Assembly (NCBI RefSeq): GCF_018336155.1
Contig: NZ_JAGYHF010000012.1
Location: forward strand, 62,001-126,000
Source: Pseudomonas rustica
Lineage (GTDB): Bacteria; Pseudomonadota; Gammaproteobacteria; Pseudomonadales; Pseudomonadaceae
Length of the DNA: 64,000 nt
Direction: 5' to 3'
Shown: one piece after another, positions 54,291 through 62,334 of the stretch
How positions within the stretch are numbered: the stretch's first letter is position 1
Layout: each line of letters opens with the position of its first letter
Notes under the pieces: generated by a model
What the model was told of the DNA's origin: nothing
Database searches by the model: none
Seen by the model: only the letters and a program-made list of their open reading frames with translations
Position numbers and translations under genes: made by a program

Positions 54291-54381
54291 CCTGTAGGAG
54301 CTGCCGAAGGCTGCGATCTTTTGATCTTGCTTTTAAAACAATCAAAATCAAAAAATCGCAGCCTTCGGCAGCTCCTACAGG
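54291..54381. repeat. REP inverted pair (GTAGGAGCTGCCGAAGG family)
   Basis: A full pair with an AT-rich loop (AAAACAATCAAAATC). It sits between the convergent TonB receptor and binding-protein genes and begins 5 nt after the receptor stop. Confidence 0.94.
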
Positions 54382-54391
54382 ATCGGGTCGG

Positions 54392-55405
54392 CTATAGACT
54401 TGCGGATACTTTGTCTGCCACATCCTTCGGCAACCAAGCCTGCCACACATCCGGATGCGCCTTCATAAACGCCACCGCCGCTTCCCGTGGTGCCGTGTGC
54501 TTCTCGCTCATCTCGGCCAGCGCCTTGTTCAACGGCTCAATCGGGAAATCGACCTTGCTGAAGAAGTCGGTAATCTGCGGATACTGTTTCTGGAACGGCG
54601 TCGACACGCCAATCGACAGCTTCGAAGCCAGCGAACGGGTCGGTTTTGGATTGGGATTATCGGCATCCGTCAGCGTCTTCCACGCTTCGGCATCAAACGC
54701 CGGCTCTTCCAGTTGCACCAGTTTGAATTTGCCCAGCAGCGGCGTCGGCGACCAGTAGTAGAACAACACCGGCTTACCGCGACGAATCGACGAACTGATT
54801 TCCGCATCCAGCGCCGCGCCCGAACCACTGCGGAAATTGGTGTAGTCGTCCTGCAACCCGTACGCCGTCAGCTTCTGCTTGTTGACCACTTCCGAGGTCC
54901 AGCCGATCGGGCTGTTGAGGAACCGGCCCTTGCTCGGGTTTTCCGGATCCTTGAACACGTCCTTGTATTTCTTCAGGTCACTGACACTGCGCAAGTCCGG
55001 CGCCAGCGGCTTGATGCCTTTGGCCGCATCACCCTTGATCACGTATTCCGGCACCCACCAACCTTCAGTCGCGCCCTTGACGGTATCGCCGACGCTGACC
55101 ACTTTGCCTTCCGCCTCAGCCTTGACCCACACCGGACTGCGCCCGGCCCACTCCTCGCCAATGACCTGAATGTCATTGTTGGCCAGCGCGGTTTCCAGCG
55201 TGATGGTGGTGCCGGGCAGCGTGTCGGTCGGCAGCCCGTAGCCCTTCTCGACGATGATGCGCAACACATCAGTGATCAGGCTGCCGCTTTCCCAGTTCAG
55301 GTCAGCGAAATGGATTGGCGTCTCGGCCGCCATCACCGCTTGCGCCGACGTCAGCATCCCGAATGTCGCCACGCTGGCGGCCAATAACCGTCGAAATCCG
55401 TTCAT
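54392..55405 (-). CDS. ABC substrate-binding protein, glycine betaine/choline (OpuAC) type
   Basis: A 337-residue periplasmic binding protein. Signal peptide MNGFRRLLAASVATFGMLTSAQAVMA, then an OpuAC domain with FADLNWESGSLITDVLRIIVEKGYG, TEGWWVPEYV and LFYYWSPTPLLGKF; aromatic residues there usually make the quaternary-amine cage. No permease or ATPase gene is adjacent, so it is an orphan that must work with a transporter elsewhere. ATG at 55405. Confidence 0.91.
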   Translation of the reverse strand: MNGFRRLLAASVATFGMLTSAQAVMAAETPIHFADLNWESGSLITDVLRIIVEKGYGLPTDTLPGTTITLETALANNDIQVIGEEWAGRSPVWVKAEAEGKVVSVGDTVKGATEGWWVPEYVIKGDAAKGIKPLAPDLRSVSDLKKYKDVFKDPENPSKGRFLNSPIGWTSEVVNKQKLTAYGLQDDYTNFRSGSGAALDAEISSSIRRGKPVLFYYWSPTPLLGKFKLVQLEEPAFDAEAWKTLTDADNPNPKPTRSLASKLSIGVSTPFQKQYPQITDFFSKVDFPIEPLNKALAEMSEKHTAPREAAVAFMKAHPDVWQAWLPKDVADKVSASL

Positions 55406-55532
55406 CTATTACCCCTCGTGCTGTTCACAGCATTGGCAGGATGGCCTGACAGAAGACCGCAAGCCTCTGAATACTCAGTCAACTGACTGTAGCCGAGGTT
55501 CCAGTGTTTTCAGGTAGATGATCCGGTCGAGG

Positions 55533-55730
55533 TTATGTTTCAGATTTTTCCTGCAAGCTTTGTAGCTCGCGTCTGACCATGGCGGCGTATTCCGCCGGCC
55601 GCAAGGTGTAGATCTGCGACGCCACCCAGCCCAGCCAGGCGCCCTGCATTGGCGCCTTCGCCGCGTACAAACGCTGGGCTTCCTCGCGCGCCGTGTCGAG
55701 GTTCTGCGAGTGGAAATCCGCCCGGCTCAC
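55533..55730 (-). CDS. Small conserved protein, unknown function
   Basis: A 65-residue helical protein (SRADFHSQNLDTAREEAQ to LQSLQEKSET), charged, with no membrane segment. The GTG at 55730 overlaps the stop of the previous gene as GTGA, implying translational coupling. I do not recognise a family. Confidence 0.72.
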   Translation of the reverse strand: MSRADFHSQNLDTAREEAQRLYAAKAPMQGAWLGWVASQIYTLRPAEYAAMVRRELQSLQEKSET

Positions 55731-56197
55731 TCGCTGGCCTTGAAGGTCACCAGTTCGCCTTTGCGCCATTTGGCGGCTTTGGCGGTGACGGCTTTCAGCG
55801 TTTTGGTCAGGCCTTCCTGCAGTTGCTCATTGGCGGCGAACACCGTGACTACGCTGTGGCCTTCTTTGAACAGAATCGCCTGGCCATCGGCCGTCGTGAC
55901 AAAGGCGTAGTCGCCCAAGCCATAGACCGTCAGTTTGATTTCGCGAAAACGGATGTCCATCTTGCCGCCTTCACGACTGGGCAAGACCGACGCACTGAAA
56001 TGATCGCCAACCTTGAGCTTGAGCCCGGGTTTGTCATCGACCACCAAGGCACTTTCGGTGTCGATTTCGGCGACGTAAATGCCTTCGGCGCTCTGCTCGG
56101 TGATGTAAACAAAACGCGATTGAAACAGCTTGACCAGCTTCGCGCGCAAATCACCCAGCACGAACAAAGCATGCATATCGAGGTTACTGACTGCCAA
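55727..56197 (-). CDS. Conserved Pseudomonas protein, unknown function
   Basis: A 156-residue soluble protein rich in beta-strand pattern (FVYITEQSAEGIYVAEIDTES, KLKVGDHFSASVLPSREGG, KLTVYGLGDYAFVTTADGQ). No catalytic motif seen. I chose the TTG at 56197 (AVSNLDMHALF) because GGGGA precedes it and the residues look conserved; the ATG at 56167 (MHALFVLGD) is an alternative. Coupled to the 65-residue gene downstream. Confidence 0.75.
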   Translation of the reverse strand: MAVSNLDMHALFVLGDLRAKLVKLFQSRFVYITEQSAEGIYVAEIDTESALVVDDKPGLKLKVGDHFSASVLPSREGGKMDIRFREIKLTVYGLGDYAFVTTADGQAILFKEGHSVVTVFAANEQLQEGLTKTLKAVTAKAAKWRKGELVTFKASE

Positions 56198-56599
56198 AGA
56201 AACATCCCCACATCTGAAAAAGCCGCACACGGAAAACGCGCACGGCAAAAAAACGGCCAGGCCGACAGTGTTGCCAAATAACTCAAATAAAAGTCCGAAG
56301 CGAGCAGACAGCTCATCGTTCGCGAGGTTCTTAGACTACTGGAATGTCACTCGCGAAACTTGCCTCAACTGTCGCCAGAGCTTGAAGGAAAAATCCTCAG
56401 TGGCCGACAGATAAAACTGACTACGAACTTTAGGGAAAATTCTCACGAAAAAAAGCACTTTTCCGACATATCGCAACTGAAAAATTGCTTTAGATAACCC
56501 CCGTCGTCAACAGGTATTGGCGATTCTAGAGCAGCAATGCTCATTACGACTACCCGAAACGACCTGTAAATAGGGGTCGAACGATGAAAAGGACTTCAT
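56198..56599. other. Intergenic region, divergent promoters
   Basis: 402 bp between two divergent small-protein transcripts. It is AT-rich for this genome around 56435-56500. I see no REP, no hairpin terminator and no convincing reading frame. Confidence 0.5.
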
Positions 56600-56851
56600 A
56601 TGTGCACTCTAACCCACTTTGCCCTGCCCTCTGATGCACGCACCACATCGCCGCTGATCCTGCGTATCGCCACACCAGATGATCAGACACCTCGTTTTCA
56701 AGTGGTACCGGCCGGCAACTCGTTTTTTCACATCAAGGAAAAATCGACGGGTCGTGTAAGAGGTTTCCGCGAAGACCATAACGAAGCCTGTGCGCTCGCC
56801 CGTTCACTTGAATCGAAAATCGAACTCCTGGCGAACGGCTGCCTCAGATAA
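56600..56851 (+). CDS. Small protein, unknown function
   Basis: An 83-residue protein with AAGGA 8 nt before the ATG at 56600. It is soluble, without motifs I recognise; FHIKEKSTGRVRGF then HNEACALARSLESK looks like a compact alpha/beta fold. The strong ribosome site and clean frame support it as real. Confidence 0.68.
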   Translation: MCTLTHFALPSDARTTSPLILRIATPDDQTPRFQVVPAGNSFFHIKEKSTGRVRGFREDHNEACALARSLESKIELLANGCLR

Positions 56852-56900
56852 AGAGAGTGTTCGATCGCGTCACCCCGGCGCCCACACCAAGGAGCATACG

Positions 56901-57137
56901 ATGGAACTGACAGCAAACAATCTGACGACCCTGTTCGACCAACTGGGATTGCCTTCAGAAGGCTCCGCTATCGACGATTTCATCGAGGCCCACCCACTGC
57001 CTGCCGAAGTTAAATTGATCGACGCCGATTTCTGGAAGCCGCAACAAGCGCAATTGCTCAAGGAATGGTTACGTGCCGACGGCGATGAAGCGGTCATGGT
57101 CGATGAATTGAACGTTCGCCTGCACCGCGGCAAGTAA
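56901..57137 (+). CDS. DUF2789 family protein
   Basis: A 78-residue protein matching DUF2789: LTTLFDQLGLPSEGSAIDDFI and the ending DADFWKPQQAQLLKEWLRADGDEAVMVDELN are characteristic. All-helical, unknown function. ATG at 56901 with a perfect AAGGAG box 6 nt upstream; the longer frame from 56790 is rejected. It follows the 83-residue gene by 49 nt. Confidence 0.88.
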   Translation: MELTANNLTTLFDQLGLPSEGSAIDDFIEAHPLPAEVKLIDADFWKPQQAQLLKEWLRADGDEAVMVDELNVRLHRGK

Positions 57138-57143
57138 AACCGA

Positions 57144-57347
57144 TCAGTGCAGGCTGTCACCCGCCTTGGCTTGTAATTCTGCAAGCCATGCGGCCTTGCA
57201 CTCTTCCGCCTCATCGCGACTGGCGAACGCGGTGCCGCGCCGCTCTCCATTCAATAACACCACCCAGCAGACGCTCTGCCCCATCGCGCGCAAACCCTCG
57301 GGGACACCGCTGCCGATCATCACGGCGACATCAACTCTGCACTGCAT
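57144..57347 (-). CDS. Small protein, unknown function
   Basis: A 67-residue protein (CWVVLLNGERRGTAFASRDEAEECKAAW) with GGAGGT 5 nt before the ATG at 57347. The pattern looks like a small beta-beta-alpha unit. It is convergent with the DUF2789 gene. A palindrome lies 27-42 nt upstream of the start. Confidence 0.72.
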   Translation of the reverse strand: MQCRVDVAVMIGSGVPEGLRAMGQSVCWVVLLNGERRGTAFASRDEAEECKAAWLAELQAKAGDSLH

Positions 57348-57373
57348 GCTGACCTCCCAAAATCATTAGCTAG

Positions 57374-57389
57374 CTAACTACGTAGTTAG
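57374..57389. promoter_or_regulatory. Perfect 16-bp palindrome, possible operator
   Basis: CTAACTACGTAGTTAG is perfectly self-complementary. It is extended as an imperfect palindrome to about 57364-57396 (CATTAGCTAG ... ATTAATG, with a 3-nt insertion). It is 27-42 nt upstream of the start of the minus-strand 67-residue gene. AT-rich, with no U-run. The symmetry fits a dimeric repressor site; the protein is unknown. Confidence 0.55.
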
Positions 57390-57460
57390 ATTAATGGTTT
57401 TCTACGGGAGGAAACAGCAACGGCCGTGCACAGATTCATTGCAGCAAAGGTAACAATCGC

Positions 57461-59065
57461 TCAGCGCGCACCTTCGGGTTTATAGCCCAGACGCAAACCG
57501 CCCCAATGCCGGCCCTTGATCATGATCGGCACCGACAGGTCATGCATCAACTCACCGGTGTCGCGGGTATAGGTCTGCAATAACACCGGTTGCTGATGGC
57601 TACCGCAGCGAATCCCGGTGCGATCGGCAAACTTGCGTTTGGTGCGACTGTTCAGCGCATCGACCTGCGCATCGCCAGTCAACGGCTTACTGAATGCCTG
57701 ATTGTGCGTCGGCACATAGCCCTGTTGCGTGCAGGCAATGGCGAAGACCAGCCCTTCGTGACGTGGCAGCAACGGCTCCTGAATCGCTGGCAGCACCTGA
57801 TCGGTGTAGCGATCGAAACGCGTCTGAAATTTCGCCGGTTGAGTATTCGGGATCGGTTGGTACTGGCGATCAAACAGATCCTCCAGGCTGACCCGGCCCT
57901 GATCTATATCGGCTTCAAACTGCGCAGCAATCCGATTAGCGCCTTCGCGCGCCAGGTCGTAGATACGCTGGTGATAGTCATCGAGGCCGACTTCGGCGAG
58001 CCGTTCGCTGATGGTTTCCGCCTGCCCTTCCATCTGCACGGCGGCGTCGGCGAGGCGGCGGGTTTGCTGATCGCTGATCGCCAGATCGCTGCGCATCTGC
58101 TCGATGGCTTTGAACAGACTGTCGAGTTGCTCGCGGTTGGTTTCCGCGCCCCGGGCGATTTCGCCGACCTGGGTTTCCACGCCAGCAGCCAGTCGCGCGA
58201 TGTTTTCCAGGTGCTGACCGGTGTGCTCGACCTGCTCTACGCCGGTGTGCAGGTCGCTGGACAACTCGCGAATCTGCTCGACCACTTGCGCGGTGCGTTG
58301 CTGAATGTCGGCAACCATCTCGCCGACTTCGCCGGTCGCCGACGCGGTTCGCGCTGCTAATCCACGCACTTCGTCAGCAACGACGGCAAAACCGCGCCCG
58401 TGTTCGCCAGCGCGGGCTGCTTCGATGGCGGCGTTGAGTGCCAACAGATTGGTCTGGCTGGCGATGGATTGAATCACCAGCGTCACTCGCTGAATGTCAT
58501 CGCTGCGCACGCTCAAGGCTTCGATCAGCTCGCGGCTGGCGTTGGCGCGTTGACTGAGTTGGTGCATGCGCGAGATCGAATCGAGCAATTGCGTGCGCCC
58601 CGCCGCACTGCTGTGATGGGCTTCGCTGGCAGCGCTGAGCGCTTCGCGGCTGAGTTGCGAGGTCGCGTGTTCAGTGGCGATCATCACTTCGGCGTTGCTG
58701 ACGATTTGCGCGGCGGCATTCAGTTGCGATTCGAGTTTGCTCGCCAGTTCCTTCACCGAAAAGGCAACGCCGGCCGCCGACAAGGCGTTATGGCTGGTCG
58801 TGTAGGAAAGGTCGCGGGTCAATTCAGAAATAGCGCTACCGGAATCGGCAGGCTGTGCAGCGGGGACGGCTCGGGAACGCAGGCGCGGCAGCCAGACAAT
58901 CAGCACCGCCAACGGCATTGCGAGGTACAGCGACCACTCACCCAGGGTCATGCCGGCCAACAACAGCATCAGGGCGATGCTTTGCAGGGTCGGTGCGAGC
59001 CAGCGGTTTTTCGGCAACAGCACTGGTGCAGGCAGAGCCCCAACCAGAGATCCATCTCTCGTCAT
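57461..59065 (-). CDS. Methyl-accepting chemotaxis protein with C-terminal sensor domain
   Basis: A 534-residue chemoreceptor. Two closely spaced membrane helices (about 25-60) have almost no periplasmic loop, followed directly by the signalling coiled coil (about 80-385). The hairpin tip carries NLLALNAAIEAARAGEHGRGFAVVADEVR. After the signalling domain comes a globular region of about 140 residues, ending LMHDLSVPIMIKGRHWGGLRLGY, which resembles a Cache/PAS-type sensor module. So sensing should be cytoplasmic. There is no HAMP domain. ATG at 59065. Confidence 0.9.
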   Translation of the reverse strand: MTRDGSLVGALPAPVLLPKNRWLAPTLQSIALMLLLAGMTLGEWSLYLAMPLAVLIVWLPRLRSRAVPAAQPADSGSAISELTRDLSYTTSHNALSAAGVAFSVKELASKLESQLNAAAQIVSNAEVMIATEHATSQLSREALSAASEAHHSSAAGRTQLLDSISRMHQLSQRANASRELIEALSVRSDDIQRVTLVIQSIASQTNLLALNAAIEAARAGEHGRGFAVVADEVRGLAARTASATGEVGEMVADIQQRTAQVVEQIRELSSDLHTGVEQVEHTGQHLENIARLAAGVETQVGEIARGAETNREQLDSLFKAIEQMRSDLAISDQQTRRLADAAVQMEGQAETISERLAEVGLDDYHQRIYDLAREGANRIAAQFEADIDQGRVSLEDLFDRQYQPIPNTQPAKFQTRFDRYTDQVLPAIQEPLLPRHEGLVFAIACTQQGYVPTHNQAFSKPLTGDAQVDALNSRTKRKFADRTGIRCGSHQQPVLLQTYTRDTGELMHDLSVPIMIKGRHWGGLRLGYKPEGAR

Positions 59066-59202
59066 ATCATCACCCCACGCTTGTTTTCATTGTTGTGACT
59101 GCATTAAACGCCACTACAACGCCATTATCCATGGTCCGTTAGTCGTGGGGTCTTGCAGCAGGTCAATGAATCGGCGGGAAATGTTGCGGACGAGCAAAAG
59201 CA

Positions 59203-59258
59203 AAGATCGCAGCCCCGACATCTCCGTGTAGGAGCTGCCGAAGGCTGCGATCTTTTGC
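59203..59258. repeat. Degenerate REP pair
   Basis: AGATCGCAGCC, then a short changed stretch, then a full GTAGGAGCTGCCGAAGGCTG copy with GCGATCTTTT. One arm lacks most of the core, so it is a truncated member of the family. It lies between the chemoreceptor start and the DksA-like stop. Confidence 0.78.
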
Positions 59259-59291
59259 TGGCGACCCACATTCATGGGTCACCGCACAGCA

Positions 59292-59696
59292 TCAAGCCTG
59301 ACGCTGGTGCTTGTCGATCTGCTCGTGACGCTCTTGAGCTTCGATGCAGTACTTGGTGGTCGGGCTGATCAGCAGACGCTTCAGGCCAATGGCCTCGCCG
59401 CTGTCGTCGCACCAGCCAAAGCTGTCTTCCTTGATGCGCTCAAGGGCTTGTTCCAGTTGCGGCAGCATGCGCTGGTCGCGATCGATCGCGTTCACCAGCC
59501 AAGTGCGCTCTTCTTCAACCGAAGCCGCGTCCGCCGGATCAGCCGGAGTGTCCAGGCTTTCGATGGCGATGCGATTTTGCTCAATGCGCTCGTGGGTTTC
59601 GACTTTCATGTTCTGCAACAGCTCGGAGAAAAAAGCGTGCTGCTCGGCATTCATGTAGTCATCTGCCGGCATGGCCAGCAACTTGTCCTTTGTCAT
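59292..59696 (-). CDS. DksA-family RNA polymerase regulator with reduced zinc finger
   Basis: A 134-residue DksA-type protein. The coiled-coil tip acidic motif DPADAAS (Asp53, Asp56, Ala58) that works in the polymerase secondary channel is kept. The C4 zinc finger keeps only two cysteines (Cys96 in GWCDDSG, Cys117 in KYCIEAQ); the other two positions are Ser/Ala-type. P. aeruginosa DksA2 shows the same loss and works without zinc, so this is probably a DksA2-like paralogue for zinc limitation. ATG at 59696. Confidence 0.87.
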   Translation of the reverse strand: MTKDKLLAMPADDYMNAEQHAFFSELLQNMKVETHERIEQNRIAIESLDTPADPADAASVEEERTWLVNAIDRDQRMLPQLEQALERIKEDSFGWCDDSGEAIGLKRLLISPTTKYCIEAQERHEQIDKHQRQA

Positions 59697-60272
59697 TGAT
59701 ATCTCTATAAAAAAACGTGCATTAAGGCGAATTAGGGAGCGTTTCGGCAAACCGCGTGCGGCCGTCGAAAAGGCATCGTTTATTGCAAATGCCACCCGGC
59801 ACTCAATTTACGAGGGGCGGCAGTCTAAGGCCGACTTGCGACCTCAGCAACAGAAAATCCAGCGAATTCGTCCGACAAAGCCCGGAAACTGCTCTGACAC
59901 AGGCTTCATGGCGGTACTCGGAGTGCGTTTATAGCAAGAAATTCAATCGAGCGGCTGTATATAGAAGACAAACGGCTAACGAAGACCTGCGACCGATGAC
60001 TCTCGACCGCCAGAGTTTTCATTCAGAACTGCCCTGTAGCCTTCGCATCCCCCCGGATTCAGGGGCGCTGCCGTCCATATAAAAGAACAGATCAGCAGGA
60101 TTGCCCATATCCAGTACAGATCTGCACCAAACGCATCGCCAGCGACAGGCGCCCGCAAAGCGAGCGGATCAGGGTCGATGAATTCACCAACAGGTAGACT
60201 TCGGCGACTGACAATTGCTTCAAGCTCGGCTAGGTTATGCCTTCCCACCGGTTCGACTTGAAGGAACGCGTC
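59697..60272. other. Long intergenic region without recognisable gene
   Basis: 576 bp between the DksA-like and GST genes, divergent. Several AT-rich tracts lie at 59700-59720 and 59930-59990, probably promoters. A minus-strand frame reads DPDPLALRAPVAGDAFGADL then a short hydrophobic run (YWIWAILLICSFIW) at about 60070-60180, but it has no proper start. No REP element. Confidence 0.5.
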
Positions 60273-60878
60273 ATGAAACTGATCGGCATGCTCGACTCCC
60301 CTTACGTGCGGCGCGTGGCGATCTCCGCCAAGCGCCTGGGCATCGACCTCGAACACGAGTCGGTCTCGGTGTTCCGCCACTTCGAACAATTCCAGCAGAT
60401 CAACCCGGTGGTCAAAGCGCCGACACTGATCCTCGACGACGGCATCGTGCTGATGGACTCCACGCTCATCCTCGACTACCTCGAAGCCGCCACCGGCAAA
60501 AGCCTGCTGCCGAAAGACCTCAGCCAACGCGCCCAAGCCCTGCGCCTGATCGGCCTCAGCCTCGCCGCCTGCGAAAAAGCCGTGCAGCTCTACTACGAAC
60601 GCAACCTGCGCCCGGCCGACATCCAATACCAACCGTGGGTCGAACGCGTCGAAAGCCAACTCGCCGCCGCCTTCACCGCCCTCGAAAAACAACTTGAAAC
60701 CTACCACCTGCCCACCGACGGCACGCTCGCCCAGGACGGCATCAGCCTCGCGGTCGCGTGGAGCTTCACCGGCCTCGTCGTACCCGACCAGATCGACAAC
60801 CACCGCTACCCGCGCATCGCCCAATACACCGCCTACGCGGAAAGCCTCGAAGCCTTCATCAACACCCCGATGACCTGA
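60273..60878 (+). CDS. Glutathione S-transferase
   Basis: A 201-residue GST. The thioredoxin-fold N domain (1-80, MKLIGMLDSPYVRRVAISAK with the catalytic serine in DSPY, then VKAPTLILDDG and DSTLILDYLE for glutathione binding) is followed by a helical C domain. Cytoplasmic conjugation or reduction; acceptor unknown. ATG at 60273 with AAGGAA upstream. It precedes the AlkC-like gene by 2 nt. Confidence 0.93.
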   Translation: MKLIGMLDSPYVRRVAISAKRLGIDLEHESVSVFRHFEQFQQINPVVKAPTLILDDGIVLMDSTLILDYLEAATGKSLLPKDLSQRAQALRLIGLSLAACEKAVQLYYERNLRPADIQYQPWVERVESQLAAAFTALEKQLETYHLPTDGTLAQDGISLAVAWSFTGLVVPDQIDNHRYPRIAQYTAYAESLEAFINTPMT

Positions 60879-60880
60879 CC

Positions 60881-61984
60881 ATGAGCACGACCGACACCGC
60901 CGCACCGGCGCTCAAAGAAATCTTCAACGCCGAACGCCTGCAGCACATCGCCGACGAAATGAGCGCGGTGTACCCCGCGTTCAAGGTCAAAGCGTTTCTC
61001 AAACATGCCAATCAAGGACTCGCCGAGCTATCGGTGATGCAACGCATGGCCCGCGTCAGCGAAAGCCTGCACGCTGTTTTGCCGCTCGGGTATGAAGATT
61101 CCCTCGAAGTGTTGTTTGAACTTGCTCCGAGGCTGAACAGCGGATTCGTCAGCATGTGCCTGCCGAACTACGTCGCCAGCTATGGCGGACATGCGTTCGA
61201 TACCTCGATGGAGGCGCTGAAGTACTTCACCACGTTTGGTTCTTCTGAATTCGCCATCCGCCACTTTCTGCGCAGTGACCTGGAACGCTCGCTGGAACTG
61301 ATGCATGACTGGGCGCTGGATGAGAACCATCATGTGCGTCGCCTGGCCAGCGAAGGCAGCCGCCCTCGCCTGCCTTGGTCGTTTCGACTGGAAGCGGTGC
61401 AGGCGAATCCGAATTTAGCGGCGGGGATATTGGATCGGTTGAAGGCGGACGAGAGTTTGTACGTGCGCAAGTCCGTGGCAAATCATTTGAATGATGTAAC
61501 GAAGGAACATCCGGGTTGGGTGCTGGACGTGATTGAGGGGTGGTCGCTGGAGGAAAAGCATACGGCCTGGATTGCCAAGCATGCGCTGAGGAGTTTGATT
61601 AAGCAGGGAGATATGCGGGCGTTGGCGGTGATTGGTGCGGGGAAGAAGGCTGAGGTTGAGTTGGTGGATGTGCGGGTTGAGCCGGGGGTGGTGCGGTTGG
61701 GGGATGCGATTGGTTTATCGTTTTCGGTGAAGTCGACGGTGGCACATGAACAGCGGCTGGTGATTGATTATGCGATTGACTATGTGAAGGCGAATGGCGG
61801 GGTTTCGCGGAAGGTTTTTAAGTTGAAGGTGGTGGATTTGGTGGGGTTTGGGGAGGTGGTTGTGGGTAGAAGGCAGGTGATAAAGGATTTTACGACGCGG
61901 AAGCATTTTGGTGGGGTGCATGGGGTGTGGGTGATGGTTAATGGGGAGGTTTTGGGTGGGGCTGAGTTCACGATCGTTGGTTGA
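60881..61984 (+). CDS. AlkC-type DNA glycosylase (HEAT-like repeats plus C-terminal Ig-like domain)
   Basis: A 367-residue protein. HEAT-like helical repeats (about 1-260, e.g. LPWSFRLEAVQANPNLAAGILDR and DESLYVRKSVANHLND) match the AlkC/AlkD family, which removes 3-methyladenine or 3-methylcytosine without flipping the base. The last 100 residues (about 265-367, strand-rich, FSVKSTVAHEQRLVIDYAIDYVKANGG) fit the Ig-like domain known in AlkC of P. fluorescens. ATG at 60881, probably one transcript with the GST. The 3' third has a noticeably G-rich, less optimal codon pattern. Confidence 0.87.
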   Translation: MSTTDTAAPALKEIFNAERLQHIADEMSAVYPAFKVKAFLKHANQGLAELSVMQRMARVSESLHAVLPLGYEDSLEVLFELAPRLNSGFVSMCLPNYVASYGGHAFDTSMEALKYFTTFGSSEFAIRHFLRSDLERSLELMHDWALDENHHVRRLASEGSRPRLPWSFRLEAVQANPNLAAGILDRLKADESLYVRKSVANHLNDVTKEHPGWVLDVIEGWSLEEKHTAWIAKHALRSLIKQGDMRALAVIGAGKKAEVELVDVRVEPGVVRLGDAIGLSFSVKSTVAHEQRLVIDYAIDYVKANGGVSRKVFKLKVVDLVGFGEVVVGRRQVIKDFTTRKHFGGVHGVWVMVNGEVLGGAEFTIVG

Positions 61985-62334
61985 GGAATACCAAGCGAGC
62001 CAGTGATTGCCCGGAAACAGCTCGTGAAGATGAATGTGTTGGTAGGGCTGCTTTCGGCCAATAGCTGCCTGTCGTCACAAGCCGAAATCGCCCCAAAGCG
62101 GCCGTTTGCGGAAAGTGGCTCACCGTCATGAGCAGTCTACCCGGCAGAAGCGACCCGGGGATTTTCATCATTAGCAAACCAGGATAGGTGCGCCGCGTCC
62201 AACAGCTTGGTTAACAGGATGACCTATGTCGTGCCCAGAGGTCCTGAACTAAGATGGTCGGATATCCGCTCTATTTGGACGAGGATACCTGTAATCACTT
62301 AACGGGGAGACATGCATTCGCTACCCACCCTAGG
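61985..62334. other. Intergenic region between AlkC-like and SDR-like genes
   Basis: 350 bp between convergent genes. It contains CTGCTTTCGGCCAATAGCTG and GGCCGTTTGCGGAAAGTGG segments that resemble dispersed non-coding Pseudomonas sequence. No terminator with a U-run and no REP core of the two main families. Confidence 0.4.

Noticed and set aside
59976..60905. 309-codon minus-strand frame opposite the GST gene
   Set aside because: Mostly antisense of the GST gene; the part beyond it lacks a start and a conserved pattern.
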